Source: a virus. Taken from it: a stretch of DNA of 44,692 bases. A model generated the notes under the pieces. That model had not been told where the DNA came from. It searched no databases and was given only the letters and a program-made list of their open reading frames with translations. The position numbers and the translations under genes were made by a program. Below, one piece after another: positions 29,415 to 38,269 of this stretch. Positions within the stretch are counted from its first letter, which is position 1. Every line of letters starts with the position of its first letter. The stretch lies in the IMG/VR virus record IMGVR_UViG_3300003690_003734, positions 1-44,692 of that record. The stretch is one strand, 5' to 3'.

Positions 29415-30485
29415 ATGAAGTGGTTCACCGCACAGGCTTCCGGAGACCGGACGGCCAAGCTGAGTATTGACCGCGCCATTGGTTCGGACTGGGCTCCGGA
29501 CTGGATTGCAGACTTTACCGGCGAGAAGCCGGCCCGAGAATTCATCGAGGCGGTAGACGCCCTGGGCGAGCTCGATCGGATTGATCTTGAGATCAATAGC
29601 CCTGGTGGCGATGTCGCTTCCGGCGTACGGATCATGAACTACCTGATTGATCATCCAGCTGAAGTTCACGTGAAGGTCACCGGCATGGCGGCCAGCATCG
29701 CCACGGTGATCATGCTGGCGGGCGACACCCGCACCATGGGCGTCGGTACGAGCATCATGACGCACCGCGCCTCAACCCTGATGATCGGCTACTACAACAA
29801 GAAGGAACTTGAAGAGCACGCGGCCGGTATTTCCGCGATCGACGACGCCATTGTGTCAGCTTACGTTGCCCGCACCGGCAAGAGTGCCGATGAAATCAAC
29901 GGGCTGCTGGACAAGGGCGACCAGTACATGGGGGCGGAAGAAGCCATTGAATGGGGCTTCGCCACAGACAAGGACGCCAAGCTGAAGGCTGTCGCCAGTG
30001 CAGATCCCGCCACATACCAGATGCAGATCAAGATGCAGGGCGAGGTCCGATCTGCCCAGCAAGAGGCCGAAGGCGCCAAGGCCCAGATCGAGATCAAGAA
30101 CAAAGCGATCGAGGATCTGACCGCGGAGCTGGAAGCCTTCAAGAATCCGATTGCGGCAACCGCCGATGAAGTCATTGCCAAGTGTGAGGCAGCCGGCTTC
30201 GAGTCCATGGCTGTCGCGATGGCGAAAGAGAAGCTTCCTCTGGCGGCCGTTGAGTCCCGGCTCAAGATGGCCGGCGAAATCAAGGACATTGCCAAGGCCT
30301 CTGGAATCGACGAGGCGGTAATGCTCAAGAGCCTCAGCAACCCAACCCAGATGATCCGCGATGCGATTGCCGAAGCAAAAGCACTTGGCGATCAGGATCT
30401 GGATCATCACCACACGCCCGGCCCGGGCAATCAGAAACAGCCTGACGCAAGAAAGGCTTATTCCCAGCTGAACAACCAAGCGTAA
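29415..30485 (+). CDS. ClpP-like prohead protease (gpC type)
   Basis: The 356-aa product begins with a ClpP-like serine protease: NSPGGD (residues 61-66), GMAASIA with nucleophile Ser94 and MTHRAS with His117. A helical, coiled-coil C-terminal part (QQEAEGAKAQIEIKNKAIED) probably acts as scaffold, as in lambda gpC/Nu3 where the scaffold is encoded in the same frame. It matures the prohead. Confidence 0.93.
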   Translation: MKWFTAQASGDRTAKLSIDRAIGSDWAPDWIADFTGEKPAREFIEAVDALGELDRIDLEINSPGGDVASGVRIMNYLIDHPAEVHVKVTGMAASIATVIMLAGDTRTMGVGTSIMTHRASTLMIGYYNKKELEEHAAGISAIDDAIVSAYVARTGKSADEINGLLDKGDQYMGAEEAIEWGFATDKDAKLKAVASADPATYQMQIKMQGEVRSAQQEAEGAKAQIEIKNKAIEDLTAELEAFKNPIAATADEVIAKCEAAGFESMAVAMAKEKLPLAAVESRLKMAGEIKDIAKASGIDEAVMLKSLSNPTQMIRDAIAEAKALGDQDLDHHHTPGPGNQKQPDARKAYSQLNNQA

Positions 30486-30500
30486 CCCTGGAGGTTAACC

Positions 30501-30836
30501 ATGAAAACTGAAACTACCCGTGCCGGTGAATTTCTGGTCTCAGAAGCTAACGGCAAGCGTTCCCGCGAAACCATCACCGTAACCGGTGGCCCATATGTGG
30601 CCGGCCAGGTGCTTGGCAAAATCACCGCTTCTGGCAAGTACACCGCTTATGCCTCTGGCGCTAGCAATGGCACCCAGACAGCAGCTGGAGTTCTTTACGC
30701 AGCCGCTGACGGTTCATCTGCAGACGTAACCGCCGTTGGCGTTGTTCGTGATGCAGAGATTGACGAGGCGCTGCTCACCGGTGACGACGCAGACGCAATC
30801 ACTGATCTTGCCGCCATCGGCATCATCGCCCGCTAA
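30501..30836 (+). CDS. Head decoration protein D-like
   Basis: The 111-aa product (MKTETTRAGEFLVSEANGKR onward) resembles lambda gpD: the conserved SEANGKRSRETITV, GPYVAGQVLGKIT and AAGVLYAAADG elements. It stabilises the capsid shell after DNA packaging. It lies between the protease and major capsid, as in lambda. Confidence 0.93.
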   Translation: MKTETTRAGEFLVSEANGKRSRETITVTGGPYVAGQVLGKITASGKYTAYASGASNGTQTAAGVLYAAADGSSADVTAVGVVRDAEIDEALLTGDDADAITDLAAIGIIAR

Positions 30837-30880
30837 TCAGCCTGAAACGCTGAACCAAACCTGAGATCAGGAGAAATAAC

Positions 30881-31870
30881 ATGGCTTCACTGGATATTTT
30901 CAACGACGACGCATTCAGCCTTTCGAGTCTGACTGCGGCCATCAACGAAACCCCGTATGTGCCGGGGCGCCTGGGCGCTTTGGGCCTGTTCAACAACGAG
31001 GGTATCAACACCACTCACCTTAGCATTGAGAAAGACGGCGCGACCCTGGCGCTGGTGCCTGCTGCTGACCGCGGAGCTCCTGGGCTTCAGGTTTCCGGCG
31101 ACAAGCGCACCCTGATTCCCTTCAACACCCTGCACCTGCCGCAAGAGTCCACTATCATGGCAGACGAGATCCAAGGACTTCGCGCCTTCGGCTCCGAGTC
31201 TGAGGTGGAAGCGGTAGCCAACTACGTTGCTAAGCGCCAGGCAAAACATCGCCGTCAGCTGGATGCCACCATGGAGCACCTGAAGATCGGTGCGCTCAAG
31301 GGCATCATCATGGACTCGGACGGAACCACGCCCTTGGTGAATACTTTCACCGCCTTCGGAATCACGCAAACCACGCAGGATCTGGTTCTTGGCACAGCCG
31401 GAACCAAGGTCAGAACGAAGTGCCTCGAAATTCTCGACAAGATCGAAGATCAGCTCGGTGGCGTCTCGTTCACGTCGGTTCGCGGCGTGCTTGGCCGCAC
31501 AAAGTTTAAGCAATTCGTTGACCATCCGGACGTGAAAGACGCTTACCAGCGCTGGATGGATGGGGCGGCACTTCGTGACGATGTGCGCGGCGGCTTCGAG
31601 TTCGGCGGCATTATTTGGGAGCAATATCGCGGCCAAGTGGGCAGCGTGAAGTTCGTAGGCGACACCGATGGCTACGTGTTCCCTGAAGGCGTGCCCGATC
31701 TCTTCATTGGCCGGTTTGCGCCTGCCAACTACATGGAGACCGTCGGCACCAACGGCCTGCCGTACTACACCAAGATCGAGCCTCTCTCGATGAACAAGGG
31801 CGTAAAGGCCGAGTCTCAATCCAACCCGCTGTTCCTTTGCACTAGGCCGAATGCTGTTGTGAAGGTGTAA
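30881..31870 (+). CDS. Major capsid protein, lambda gpE type
   Basis: The 329-aa product matches the gpE family: MASLDIFNDDAFSLSSLTAA, LAALNETPYVP-like start, GINTTHLSIEKDG, and MADEIQGLRAFGSES in the middle, and IGRFAPANYMETVGTNGLPY toward the C terminus. This is the shell protein. GGAGAAATAAC precedes ATG 30881. Confidence 0.96.
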   Translation: MASLDIFNDDAFSLSSLTAAINETPYVPGRLGALGLFNNEGINTTHLSIEKDGATLALVPAADRGAPGLQVSGDKRTLIPFNTLHLPQESTIMADEIQGLRAFGSESEVEAVANYVAKRQAKHRRQLDATMEHLKIGALKGIIMDSDGTTPLVNTFTAFGITQTTQDLVLGTAGTKVRTKCLEILDKIEDQLGGVSFTSVRGVLGRTKFKQFVDHPDVKDAYQRWMDGAALRDDVRGGFEFGGIIWEQYRGQVGSVKFVGDTDGYVFPEGVPDLFIGRFAPANYMETVGTNGLPYYTKIEPLSMNKGVKAESQSNPLFLCTRPNAVVKV

Positions 31871-31887
31871 CAGCCTGCAAACCCAAG

Positions 31888-31908
31888 CGGCCCCATCCGG
31901 GGCCGTTT
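31888..31908 (+). terminator. Weak terminator-like hairpin after capsid gene
   Basis: CGGCCCC (31888-31894), 4-nt loop, GGGGCCG (31899-31905), then TTTC. Strong stem but only a short U run; a partial terminator or an mRNA-stabilising hairpin that keeps capsid message abundant. Confidence 0.45.
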
Positions 31909-31928
31909 CAGTTTGTGGAGATTGACCT

Positions 31929-32237
31929 ATGAGCGACAAGACTTTCAAGCGATCGGCTAAACGGATACTGGCCCGGCTGGGTGAGGCTTGCACGGTGACG
32001 CAGCACAACGGCGGCGCCGTCATTGAAGAATGCCTGGTGCACATCTCCCGCGATGTGGAGGTGGTTTCCCCTGGGAACTCGGAGACCACGGAATTGCGCA
32101 ATGAAGCCGAAATGCTCGTGGAGCAGGTCGGTGATCTGAAAAAGCGCGACGTGATCGAAACCAGCACCGAGCAGTGGACAGTTGCAAAGAAGATTGCCAA
32201 TGACGGCTACACCATTCGAGTGATAGTGAGTGACTGA
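31929..32237 (+). CDS. Head-tail joining / gpFII-like attachment protein
   Basis: The 102-aa product (MSDKTFKRSAKRILARLGEA onward) is beta-rich in its second half (QHNGGAVIEECLVHISRDVE) and resembles small head-completion proteins of the gpFII group. Assignment rests on position between capsid and tail genes and on size. Overlaps the next gene by 1 nt. Confidence 0.7.
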   Translation: MSDKTFKRSAKRILARLGEACTVTQHNGGAVIEECLVHISRDVEVVSPGNSETTELRNEAEMLVEQVGDLKKRDVIETSTEQWTVAKKIANDGYTIRVIVSD

Positions 32238-32809
32238 TGGCACAAGCATACGCGCGTATTGACCCGAAGGGCCTGAACGATGTGCTGAACTTGTTGCAAG
32301 CCTACCGGGCTGGCGGACAAAAGGCCTTGCAGCGATCAGTCAATCATGGCGCAAAGCAGGGCCGGAAAATCTCCGTAGATGAGATGTCGAAAAAATCGGC
32401 CCTCAAAAAGAAGGACCTCCGCGCTGCGACCAGTCTCTACTTCGCGAGCCTCAGCACCCTGACCGCAAAGCTAGTTATCAAGGGTGGCTCGGTTTCACTG
32501 ATGAAATACGGCGCCCGGCAGACCAAGAAAGGGGTGACATTCAGGCTCTGGAAGGATGGAAAGCGCGAGAGATACCGGCACGCCTTCATCACAAGGCTGA
32601 GCGGATCGCCCTCCGAGGACGTTTATGAGCGGAACATATCGGATCCCAATTATGACGGCCGAACGCCGTTGAGGACGAAGCGGGGACCGGCTGTTCCGAA
32701 TATCTACGACAAAACTCCTGGACTGGCCAGAAAGGCTGAGAACCAGGCTGGTGAAGAGATGCTGAAAGAGCTGGCCCGCCAAATTGACCTGCTGAACCGA
32801 GGGGTTTAA
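32237..32809 (+). CDS. Minor tail protein Z-like
   Basis: The 190-aa product is basic and begins MAQAYARIDPKGLNDVLNLL; the middle (KLVIKGGSVSLMKYGARQTK) and FRLWKDGKRERYRHAFITR are typical of the gpZ family (tail completion). Position between FII and U is canonical. Overlaps both neighbours by 1 nt. Confidence 0.85.
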   Translation: MAQAYARIDPKGLNDVLNLLQAYRAGGQKALQRSVNHGAKQGRKISVDEMSKKSALKKKDLRAATSLYFASLSTLTAKLVIKGGSVSLMKYGARQTKKGVTFRLWKDGKRERYRHAFITRLSGSPSEDVYERNISDPNYDGRTPLRTKRGPAVPNIYDKTPGLARKAENQAGEEMLKELARQIDLLNRGV

Positions 32810-33249
32810 TGGATACCATCCGCGAGAAAGTCGTTAAGGCGATCGTTGCCAGAGCAGAAACTATTGTTCCCGGAACGCCGGTCCTCCGAAGCGAGCAATA
32901 TGACGACGATGATGTCTTTGTCTGCGTCTGGGATCTCGAACAAGAGAGCGAAAAGACCAAGTACGGCAGTCAGATGAACACGCTTCAGGTCGTCATTGAG
33001 TACCTGACAAACAGCGCTGTGAAGCCATATTCATCCGCTGCCAATGAGATGTACGGCCAGCTGGTCACGGCCATCGCCAACGATATCAGCAGCGGCGAAC
33101 CTGATCCGACCCTTGGCGGCCTAGCAACGAGCATCGGCGAGACTTCCTCATTGTCCCTTACCCCTGAGCCAGGCCTGAAGGTTACAGGCTGCTCTGTGAC
33201 TTTTGAGGTCATGTACGAAACGAAGAACGGCGACCCGTTCACCCAATAG
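32809..33249 (+). CDS. Tail terminator gpU-like
   Basis: The 146-aa product (MDTIREKVVKAIVARAETIV onward) contains EYLTNSAVKPYSSAANEMYG and a later beta-rich part with GCSVTFEVMYETKNGDPFTQ, the features of gpU-family tail terminators that cap the tail tube and set its length. A strong terminator follows. Confidence 0.82.
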   Translation: MDTIREKVVKAIVARAETIVPGTPVLRSEQYDDDDVFVCVWDLEQESEKTKYGSQMNTLQVVIEYLTNSAVKPYSSAANEMYGQLVTAIANDISSGEPDPTLGGLATSIGETSSLSLTPEPGLKVTGCSVTFEVMYETKNGDPFTQ

Positions 33250-33270
33250 CCATCAACCAACGCAGAGCAA

Positions 33271-33294
33271 GCCCGCCACTGAGCGGGCTTTTTT
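33271..33294 (+). terminator. Intrinsic terminator between gpU and gpV genes
   Basis: GCCCGC (33271-33276), 6-nt loop, GCGGGC (33283-33288) and TTTTTT (33289-33294). It splits the late operon and would limit tail-tube mRNA unless transcription is antiterminated. Confidence 0.75.
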
Positions 33295-33352
33295 GTGCCC
33301 GAACCATTCGTAAACCGCCCGATATGGGCATCAGCACCCCGGAGAGAAAACC

Positions 33353-34336
33353 ATGGCAAACGCTGAAAATGCAAAGATCCAATACGAGGGCGGTCAGAAC
33401 CAGTCACCTTTGAGTGCGCTGACTGACTCTGGCGATGCAACTACCTTTGAATCAGGCGCGGCCCTTTGGTCTCGTCGTACCGGTTTTGAGCCGGTGATTC
33501 GCCCTGATGGCCTGATTACGGGCGGTGTGGTTACACCCGCTGCGTCAGGTGACGACAACGTGGTCGACGTGTCAGCCGGTACCGCATACGTGGGCGGACA
33601 GCTCGTGGCCTTCTCGGCCGCAACGGACGTAACCTGTTCTCGCGCCGTTTCCAGCAACACCCACATCGTCCACTCGATCACTGTAGACAGCTCTGGAACA
33701 ATCGCTGCAGCGGCCGGTACCGGTTCAACCTCATTTAGCGAAACTCGTGCCGCAGCTGGCGGCCCCGCCTTGATCGCAGTGACCAAGATCGAGATCGGCC
33801 AGGTGCGTCTTGCTGGTACCACGGCAGCCCCTGTCACTGCCGCTGATATCAAGCAGGTGGTTGGTGTTCACCAGGAGCGGTATGACTTCCCGATCTGGGA
33901 GGTGGATTACCGTAACGGCAACGTTGTGTTCAACTCAGCTCTGCCGTTGATTCACACCGCCACCGTGCCAAAGAAAGTCTTTGCCTCCTACGCCGAGCCG
34001 ATCTTTGCGGATGTTCCTCGAGGCACCGACTACGTGCCGGCCGAGACTTCTCACAGCACCAGCTCCACGCAGATCTACGGCAGCACCATCGGTTCAACCA
34101 GCTCCACATTGAACCAGGGCAGCTTCACCGCATTCCTGAATGACGGTATCAGCGATAGCCTTGTGCGCCTGAAAAACGAGTTCCTGTGGTTCAAGTTCTT
34201 CCCCAACAAGTTCCAGAGCAACTACCGCCTGGACCAGGGCAAGCTCGGTATCGCTCGAACATTCCCTGCTGGGGACGAGATTCAGGCATCCTGCACCATC
34301 TCTCCCGAGTCTGATGGTTCGGACGTGGCCGCGTAA
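33353..34336 (+). CDS. Major tail tube protein (gpV-like)
   Basis: The 327-aa product (MANAENAKIQYEGGQNQSPL onward) is beta-rich and contains the tube-like part GLITGGVVTPAASGDDNVVD and, later, FLWFKFFPNKFQSNYRLDQG plus an Ig-like C-terminal tail ending ASCTISPESDGSD. The size is larger than lambda gpV (246 aa), so it may have an extra decoration domain near the N terminus. Located between gpU and the G/T frameshift pair. Confidence 0.85.
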   Translation: MANAENAKIQYEGGQNQSPLSALTDSGDATTFESGAALWSRRTGFEPVIRPDGLITGGVVTPAASGDDNVVDVSAGTAYVGGQLVAFSAATDVTCSRAVSSNTHIVHSITVDSSGTIAAAAGTGSTSFSETRAAAGGPALIAVTKIEIGQVRLAGTTAAPVTAADIKQVVGVHQERYDFPIWEVDYRNGNVVFNSALPLIHTATVPKKVFASYAEPIFADVPRGTDYVPAETSHSTSSTQIYGSTIGSTSSTLNQGSFTAFLNDGISDSLVRLKNEFLWFKFFPNKFQSNYRLDQGKLGIARTFPAGDEIQASCTISPESDGSDVAA

Positions 34337-34809
34337 TGGCTGGCTTCGACCTGAAGGCCTTCCAGAAGGCTCAGTTCGCTCCGCGTGAGATGGAACTCAC
34401 GCTGGAGGCTCTGAAAGAAGCTGGCTTTGGCGATGGCGTTGTGAAAATACGCAGTCTGACTGCGGCCGAGCTGGCGGAAGCAGAGGAGGAAAGCGATCGC
34501 AGCAAGGTGCTCATGGGTGTTGCCGAAAAGCTGGCGGGTACTTCCAGGGAGAAACTGGAAGGGTTGCTGGACGGCCTCGGCGTCGGTAGCAACCAGGTGC
34601 CTCAGGCGCTGGCAAGAAAGATGTGCCACGTACGATACGGCATGGTTGACCCGGAAATGGGCCTTGATGACGTGACGAAGCTGGCCGAGGCGTTCCCGAT
34701 CGAATTCGGCCAGGTCGCCCGGGCAATCTATTCGCTCACCGGAAAAGGGCAGGTCGCCCAGGTAAAGCAAAAGCCCTCTGGAAAGAAAGCCACATCCAAG
34801 CAAGCCTAG
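34336..34809 (+). CDS. Tail assembly chaperone gpG-like
   Basis: The 157-aa product (MAGFDLKAFQKAQFAPREME onward) is acidic and helical (LTAAELAEAEEESDRSKVLM), and ends SGKKATSKQA. It is of the lambda gpG type: it coats the tape measure and supports tail tube polymerisation. A second frame opens 3' of a run of stops and joins it by -1 frameshift (see separate entry). ATG 34336 overlaps the tube stop by 1 nt. Confidence 0.88.
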   Translation: MAGFDLKAFQKAQFAPREMELTLEALKEAGFGDGVVKIRSLTAAELAEAEEESDRSKVLMGVAEKLAGTSREKLEGLLDGLGVGSNQVPQALARKMCHVRYGMVDPEMGLDDVTKLAEAFPIEFGQVARAIYSLTGKGQVAQVKQKPSGKKATSKQA

Positions 34810-34925
34810 CCCTTGCAGACAGAAAAGGCCGCTACCTCTACGAGACGCGGCCTGATGTGTTTCCGGAGGGCTATCTTACTGAGACAGAAATGAGCTTGTG
34901 GGGCATGTGGTACAGGCAAAAATAA
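34336..34925 (+). CDS. gpG-T fusion by programmed -1 frameshift
   Basis: After the last stop in the -1 frame (near 34670), that frame is open until TAA at 34923-34925 and encodes a protein-like tail, KESHIQASLALADRKGRYLY..FPEGYLTETEMSLWGMWYRQK. This is the T extension of lambda-type tail chaperones. The slip must lie between about 34671 and 34809. TGGAAAG (34779-34785) and CGGAAAA (34740-34746) are the closest candidates to lambda GGGAAAG; neither is a perfect X XXY YYZ heptamer. The G-T product is made in small amount and is needed for tail assembly. Confidence 0.8.
34740..34785 (+). other. Candidate -1 frameshift slippery sites
   Basis: Two near-matches to the lambda GGGAAAG heptamer: C GGA AAA (34740-34746) and T GGA AAG (34779-34785), both in the zero frame with the A-site codon re-pairing perfectly in the -1 frame. 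The second is followed by AAG AAA, which adds slip potential. Confidence 0.5.
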
Positions 34926-34962
34926 CCCCTTTTCCCGGGGAGGTCTGCGTAAAAGGCCTATG

Positions 34963-34980
34963 CTACCCTACACTAGGTAG
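34963..34980. promoter_or_regulatory. Inverted repeat upstream of the DUF4124 gene
   Basis: CTACC (34963-34967), 8 nt, GGTAG (34976-34980), overlapping TACACT (34969-34974), a possible -10. No good -35 is visible, so a promoter here is only suggested. It is a candidate operator for the moron. Confidence 0.35.
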
Positions 34981-34997
34981 ATCACACGGAGGTAGCC

Positions 34998-35456
34998 ATG
35001 CGCCTAATTCTCATCCTTCTCACCGCACTTTCATTCCCTGCTTTCGCAGAGGTCTATAAATGGACGGATGCTCAGGGAAATGTCCACTTCGGCACCCAGC
35101 CACCGCCTGGCCAACAGGAAGAGGTTAAGATTCGGGCTAGTTCTGCAGCCTCAAATGAACCGGCACCGGAGTCCGATATTATTCGGCAAGCACGGGAGCT
35201 CGAGGAGAAGAAGCTGCGAGAGTCCGAAAAACGAATGGAGAAGGCCAGACAGAAGTACGTGGATACGCTGGCTGATCTCCGCGATGACGATGAGCAGCGG
35301 CCGAACTATGTCTGCACAGGCATAAACGATCGAATAAAGCTGCTCTACGAGGATATGGAAGAGTTGAAGCGCCAAGGCTACACGATCAGCGAAAGGACGA
35401 GTCTTGAAAGAGACATAAAGCGCGAGGAAATGCACCGGGACAATTTGTGCCGGTAG
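34998..35456 (+). CDS. DUF4124 periplasmic protein (moron in tail operon)
   Basis: The 152-aa product has a signal peptide (MRLILILLTALSFPAFA, cleavage before EVYKW) and a DUF4124 domain (YKWTDAQGNVHFGTQPP), then a charged coiled coil with two Cys (YVCTGIN, DNLCR). DUF4124 proteins are cell-envelope proteins of proteobacteria, unusual among tail genes. It is inserted between the chaperone and tape-measure genes, with an inverted repeat before it and a terminator after it, the layout of a moron. AGGAG precedes ATG 34998. Role unknown; an effect on the lysogen envelope is a guess. Confidence 0.85.
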   Translation: MRLILILLTALSFPAFAEVYKWTDAQGNVHFGTQPPPGQQEEVKIRASSAASNEPAPESDIIRQARELEEKKLRESEKRMEKARQKYVDTLADLRDDDEQRPNYVCTGINDRIKLLYEDMEELKRQGYTISERTSLERDIKREEMHRDNLCR

Positions 35457-35481
35457 ACGGATAAACAAACGAATCCCACAG

Positions 35482-35506
35482 AACCCTGCTCCGGCAGGGT
35501 TTTTTT
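35482..35506 (+). terminator. Intrinsic terminator after the DUF4124 gene
   Basis: AACCCTGC (35482-35489), 4-nt loop, GCAGGGTT (35494-35501) with a T run to 35506. It isolates the moron from the tape-measure gene, and its T tract overlaps an in-frame ATG that is therefore an unlikely start. Confidence 0.8.
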
Positions 35507-35521
35507 ATGCCCGGAGGAAAC

Positions 35522-38269
35522 GTGGCCGATACCACAAAAACCGTTGAGATCATTTTTGGTGGTGTAGACAAGACGGGCTCAACGATTACGTCTGTTGGCC
35601 GCAATCTGGACTCTCTGGTCAACAAGGCTGGAGATATCACCGGGCCCATGGCGAGCGTTACGGACAGCATTATCAAGCTGGATGCCGCTCTGGTTGCTGT
35701 CGGTGTCGCAGCTCTGGCCTTCGCCACCAAGGAAGCGGTGACTTTCGAGGCCGCGCTGATCGATCTGCAGAAGGTACTCGACGAGAGCGAGGGCAGCGCC
35801 AGCGACTACTCAGACCAATTCAGCGATCTGTCATCACGGTTTGGCGTGAGCGCTGACGCCATCATTCAAAGCACGGCTGATTTCCGGCAGGCGGGCTTCA
35901 ATATCAGCGATTCCCTGACGCTGGTTGAGCAATCATTGCTGGCCGTGAATGCGGCGGACCTGACCACACAGCAGTCCAGCGAACTTCTCATCGGTACGCT
36001 GGCGGGCTTCCAGGCTCCCGCCTCGAGGGCGGCCAGTCTTCTGGACGTGCTGAACGGTGTTTCAAACAAAGCAGGCGCCTCGGTTCAGCAGCTGGGCGAC
36101 GGCTTCCGCATTCTGGCCCCAGTGGCCAACACCCTCGGCCTTTCATTCGAAGAGACGGCGGCTTTGCTGACGCCGGTCGTGGAAGTCACACGGTCGGGAA
36201 CAGAGTCTGCCAACGCCCTCAAAACGGCGATCAGCAACCTGATCAAACCCACCAAGGAACGTAAAGAGCTACTTGAAGACGAGCTGGGCATTCAGCTTGA
36301 GATCGATGGCCAGCGCCGTGACACCAAGGATGTTCTGTATGACCTGATCGCAGCCACACAGGATCTGGACAACAACGAGAAGCAGCGCGTTGCCACGGTT
36401 ATCGCCGGCGCGGAGCAGATGAGCCGCTTTATTGCGGTGCTGAATGGGGCGGAGCGTTCCGAGGAAATACTACAGATTGCGTTGAACTCCAGTGGCTCGG
36501 CGCTTGAGGAATTCGAGGTTAAGACACAGTCCGCAGAGTTTGCGCTGAAGCAACTGCGGTCAGCCTTCACAACAGCCGCCGCAACAGCCGGGCTCGAATA
36601 TATCGACCAAACCAAGGCGGTGACGCAGGCCACCAGTAGCCTCGTTGACTCCTTCCGCGAGGCCATCCAGGGCGACAACGCAGACGTTCTCTTTGAGGCT
36701 CTGCGCAACGGCCTGGACAGCTTTGCGCAGCAGGTCGACACCATTGCTAAGAATTTGCCGGAAGCCTTCGAGGGTCTTGAGTTCACAGACTTGCTGGCGG
36801 CATTCGATGATCTCGGTAGTGAGCTGGGAGACCTTTTCGGCGCTGTATTTGGCGATGTCGACCTGAGCACCGTTGAAGGGTTGCGGGACGCAATGCAGCA
36901 GGTCGTTGATGCCTTCACGGCACTTACCAATGTGTCAGCAGGAATCGCCAACGGGCTTGAGCCGCTATTTATAGCCATTGGCACCGGCATCGAGAAATTC
37001 CAGTCCCTGGACGAGGAAACTAAGAAGTCCGCCGGCGAAATCCTTGGCCTGGCTAAAACGATCAATACAGTGCTCCCGGCGATCGGAGGCCTGGCTGGCG
37101 GGCTTGAGTCCATTGGTACGGGCCTCACTGCGCTAGCGGGTGCTCAGGGCTTCAAGGCTCTGATCGGTAACTTGGGCAGCATCAAGGCTATCGCCACATC
37201 GACAGCTGGGAAGGGCGGGCTGATTGGTCTCGCCTTGACCGGTGGTGTTGGCCTGGGCTCATTCATCAATGAGATTTTCGAGGAAGAATTGGACGGCCTC
37301 GGCCAAAGGCTTTTTGAGTACTTCAACGCGGACGAGCTGAGAGAGATCGCACAGGCATTCGCACCACTGGCCGGCGAGGCGAAGAAGCTCGGCGAGGAAA
37401 CCGAAGAGCTCCGTCAGATAAGCGGGCGCTATGACGAGATGAACCAAGCCCTGGGGCAAACCATGGGCTACACCACTGAAATCACGGAAGAGCAGCGGGC
37501 GGAGTTTAACCGGTATGCAGCCCAGCTCGTCGAGAACTCCAAGAAAACGGAAGAGTTTAGCGGTTCTCAGCGGGGCATAACCGACGCAGTGGAAGAGCTG
37601 AGCCGCAGTATTGAGGCCAGCGGTGGCGCGCTGGGCAATGTTTCGAAGACAACCGAAGAGCTGGCGAAGAATAACAAGTCGCTGCAGCTTGGATACGACG
37701 AGACAAGCGGCAAGATCAACAGCTTTTCCGGGACCATCGTCAACAGCAACAAGGCGCTGGAAGATGCTGCGAAGAAAACCGAGGAAGTCGTAAAGCAAAC
37801 CGAGGCTTACCAGATCAAGCTTCTGGAGCTCAACAGTAACGAGTTTATTAAGCAGATCGAGGCCAAGGTTTCCCTGGACATCGCCGAGGTCGAGGCTGGT
37901 GCAGACAGGGTAGAGGCGATTGCACAAACGATCAGTGACACGTTCTCCAATACCGGCTCCGTCATTTCCGACCTTTTCGGCGGATTCGATGACGCCAGCC
38001 GTTCAACCCAGATCGAGATAGCCAGTCAGATCCGAAAAGAACAAGAGTTCAGGCAGCAGGCCCTTGACGATCAGAGCGCTCTCACCAAGGCCGAGATCGA
38101 GTTTATCCGGGAAAAAACCCGCCAACTGGCCCGCGGTGATGCACTGATCAAGGTTGATGGGGCAGGGCTTCAGCCGCACCTCGAAGCCTTCATGTTTGAG
38201 ATTTTGAGAGAACTCCAGGTCCGCGTGAATGCGGACGGTGAAGAAATGCTGCTGGGGCTTAACTTATGA
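35522..38269 (+). CDS. Tape measure protein
   Basis: The product is 915 aa from GTG 35522. This start has GGAGG 5 nt upstream, whereas an in-frame ATG at 35507 lies in the terminator. It has a TP901-type core (EEAVTFEAALIDLQKVLDES, ADAIIQSTADFRQAGFNISD), extended helical stretches, a hydrophobic Gly-rich segment (about residues 520-585) and Glu/Lys-rich coiled coils near the C terminus. Using about 1.5 angstrom per residue, the tail would be roughly 130-140 nm. Overlaps the next gene by 4 nt. Confidence 0.9.
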   Translation: MADTTKTVEIIFGGVDKTGSTITSVGRNLDSLVNKAGDITGPMASVTDSIIKLDAALVAVGVAALAFATKEAVTFEAALIDLQKVLDESEGSASDYSDQFSDLSSRFGVSADAIIQSTADFRQAGFNISDSLTLVEQSLLAVNAADLTTQQSSELLIGTLAGFQAPASRAASLLDVLNGVSNKAGASVQQLGDGFRILAPVANTLGLSFEETAALLTPVVEVTRSGTESANALKTAISNLIKPTKERKELLEDELGIQLEIDGQRRDTKDVLYDLIAATQDLDNNEKQRVATVIAGAEQMSRFIAVLNGAERSEEILQIALNSSGSALEEFEVKTQSAEFALKQLRSAFTTAAATAGLEYIDQTKAVTQATSSLVDSFREAIQGDNADVLFEALRNGLDSFAQQVDTIAKNLPEAFEGLEFTDLLAAFDDLGSELGDLFGAVFGDVDLSTVEGLRDAMQQVVDAFTALTNVSAGIANGLEPLFIAIGTGIEKFQSLDEETKKSAGEILGLAKTINTVLPAIGGLAGGLESIGTGLTALAGAQGFKALIGNLGSIKAIATSTAGKGGLIGLALTGGVGLGSFINEIFEEELDGLGQRLFEYFNADELREIAQAFAPLAGEAKKLGEETEELRQISGRYDEMNQALGQTMGYTTEITEEQRAEFNRYAAQLVENSKKTEEFSGSQRGITDAVEELSRSIEASGGALGNVSKTTEELAKNNKSLQLGYDETSGKINSFSGTIVNSNKALEDAAKKTEEVVKQTEAYQIKLLELNSNEFIKQIEAKVSLDIAEVEAGADRVEAIAQTISDTFSNTGSVISDLFGGFDDASRSTQIEIASQIRKEQEFRQQALDDQSALTKAEIEFIREKTRQLARGDALIKVDGAGLQPHLEAFMFEILRELQVRVNADGEEMLLGLNL

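Noticed and set aside
30887-32200. 437-codon minus-strand ORF opposite the major capsid gene
   Set aside because: Mirrors the GC codon pattern of the capsid and FII-like genes. Its product has no coherent domain and it runs against the late operon.
36292-37128. 278-codon minus-strand ORF opposite the tape measure gene
   Set aside because: Ser/Pro/Arg-rich antisense shadow of a helical gene; no start context.
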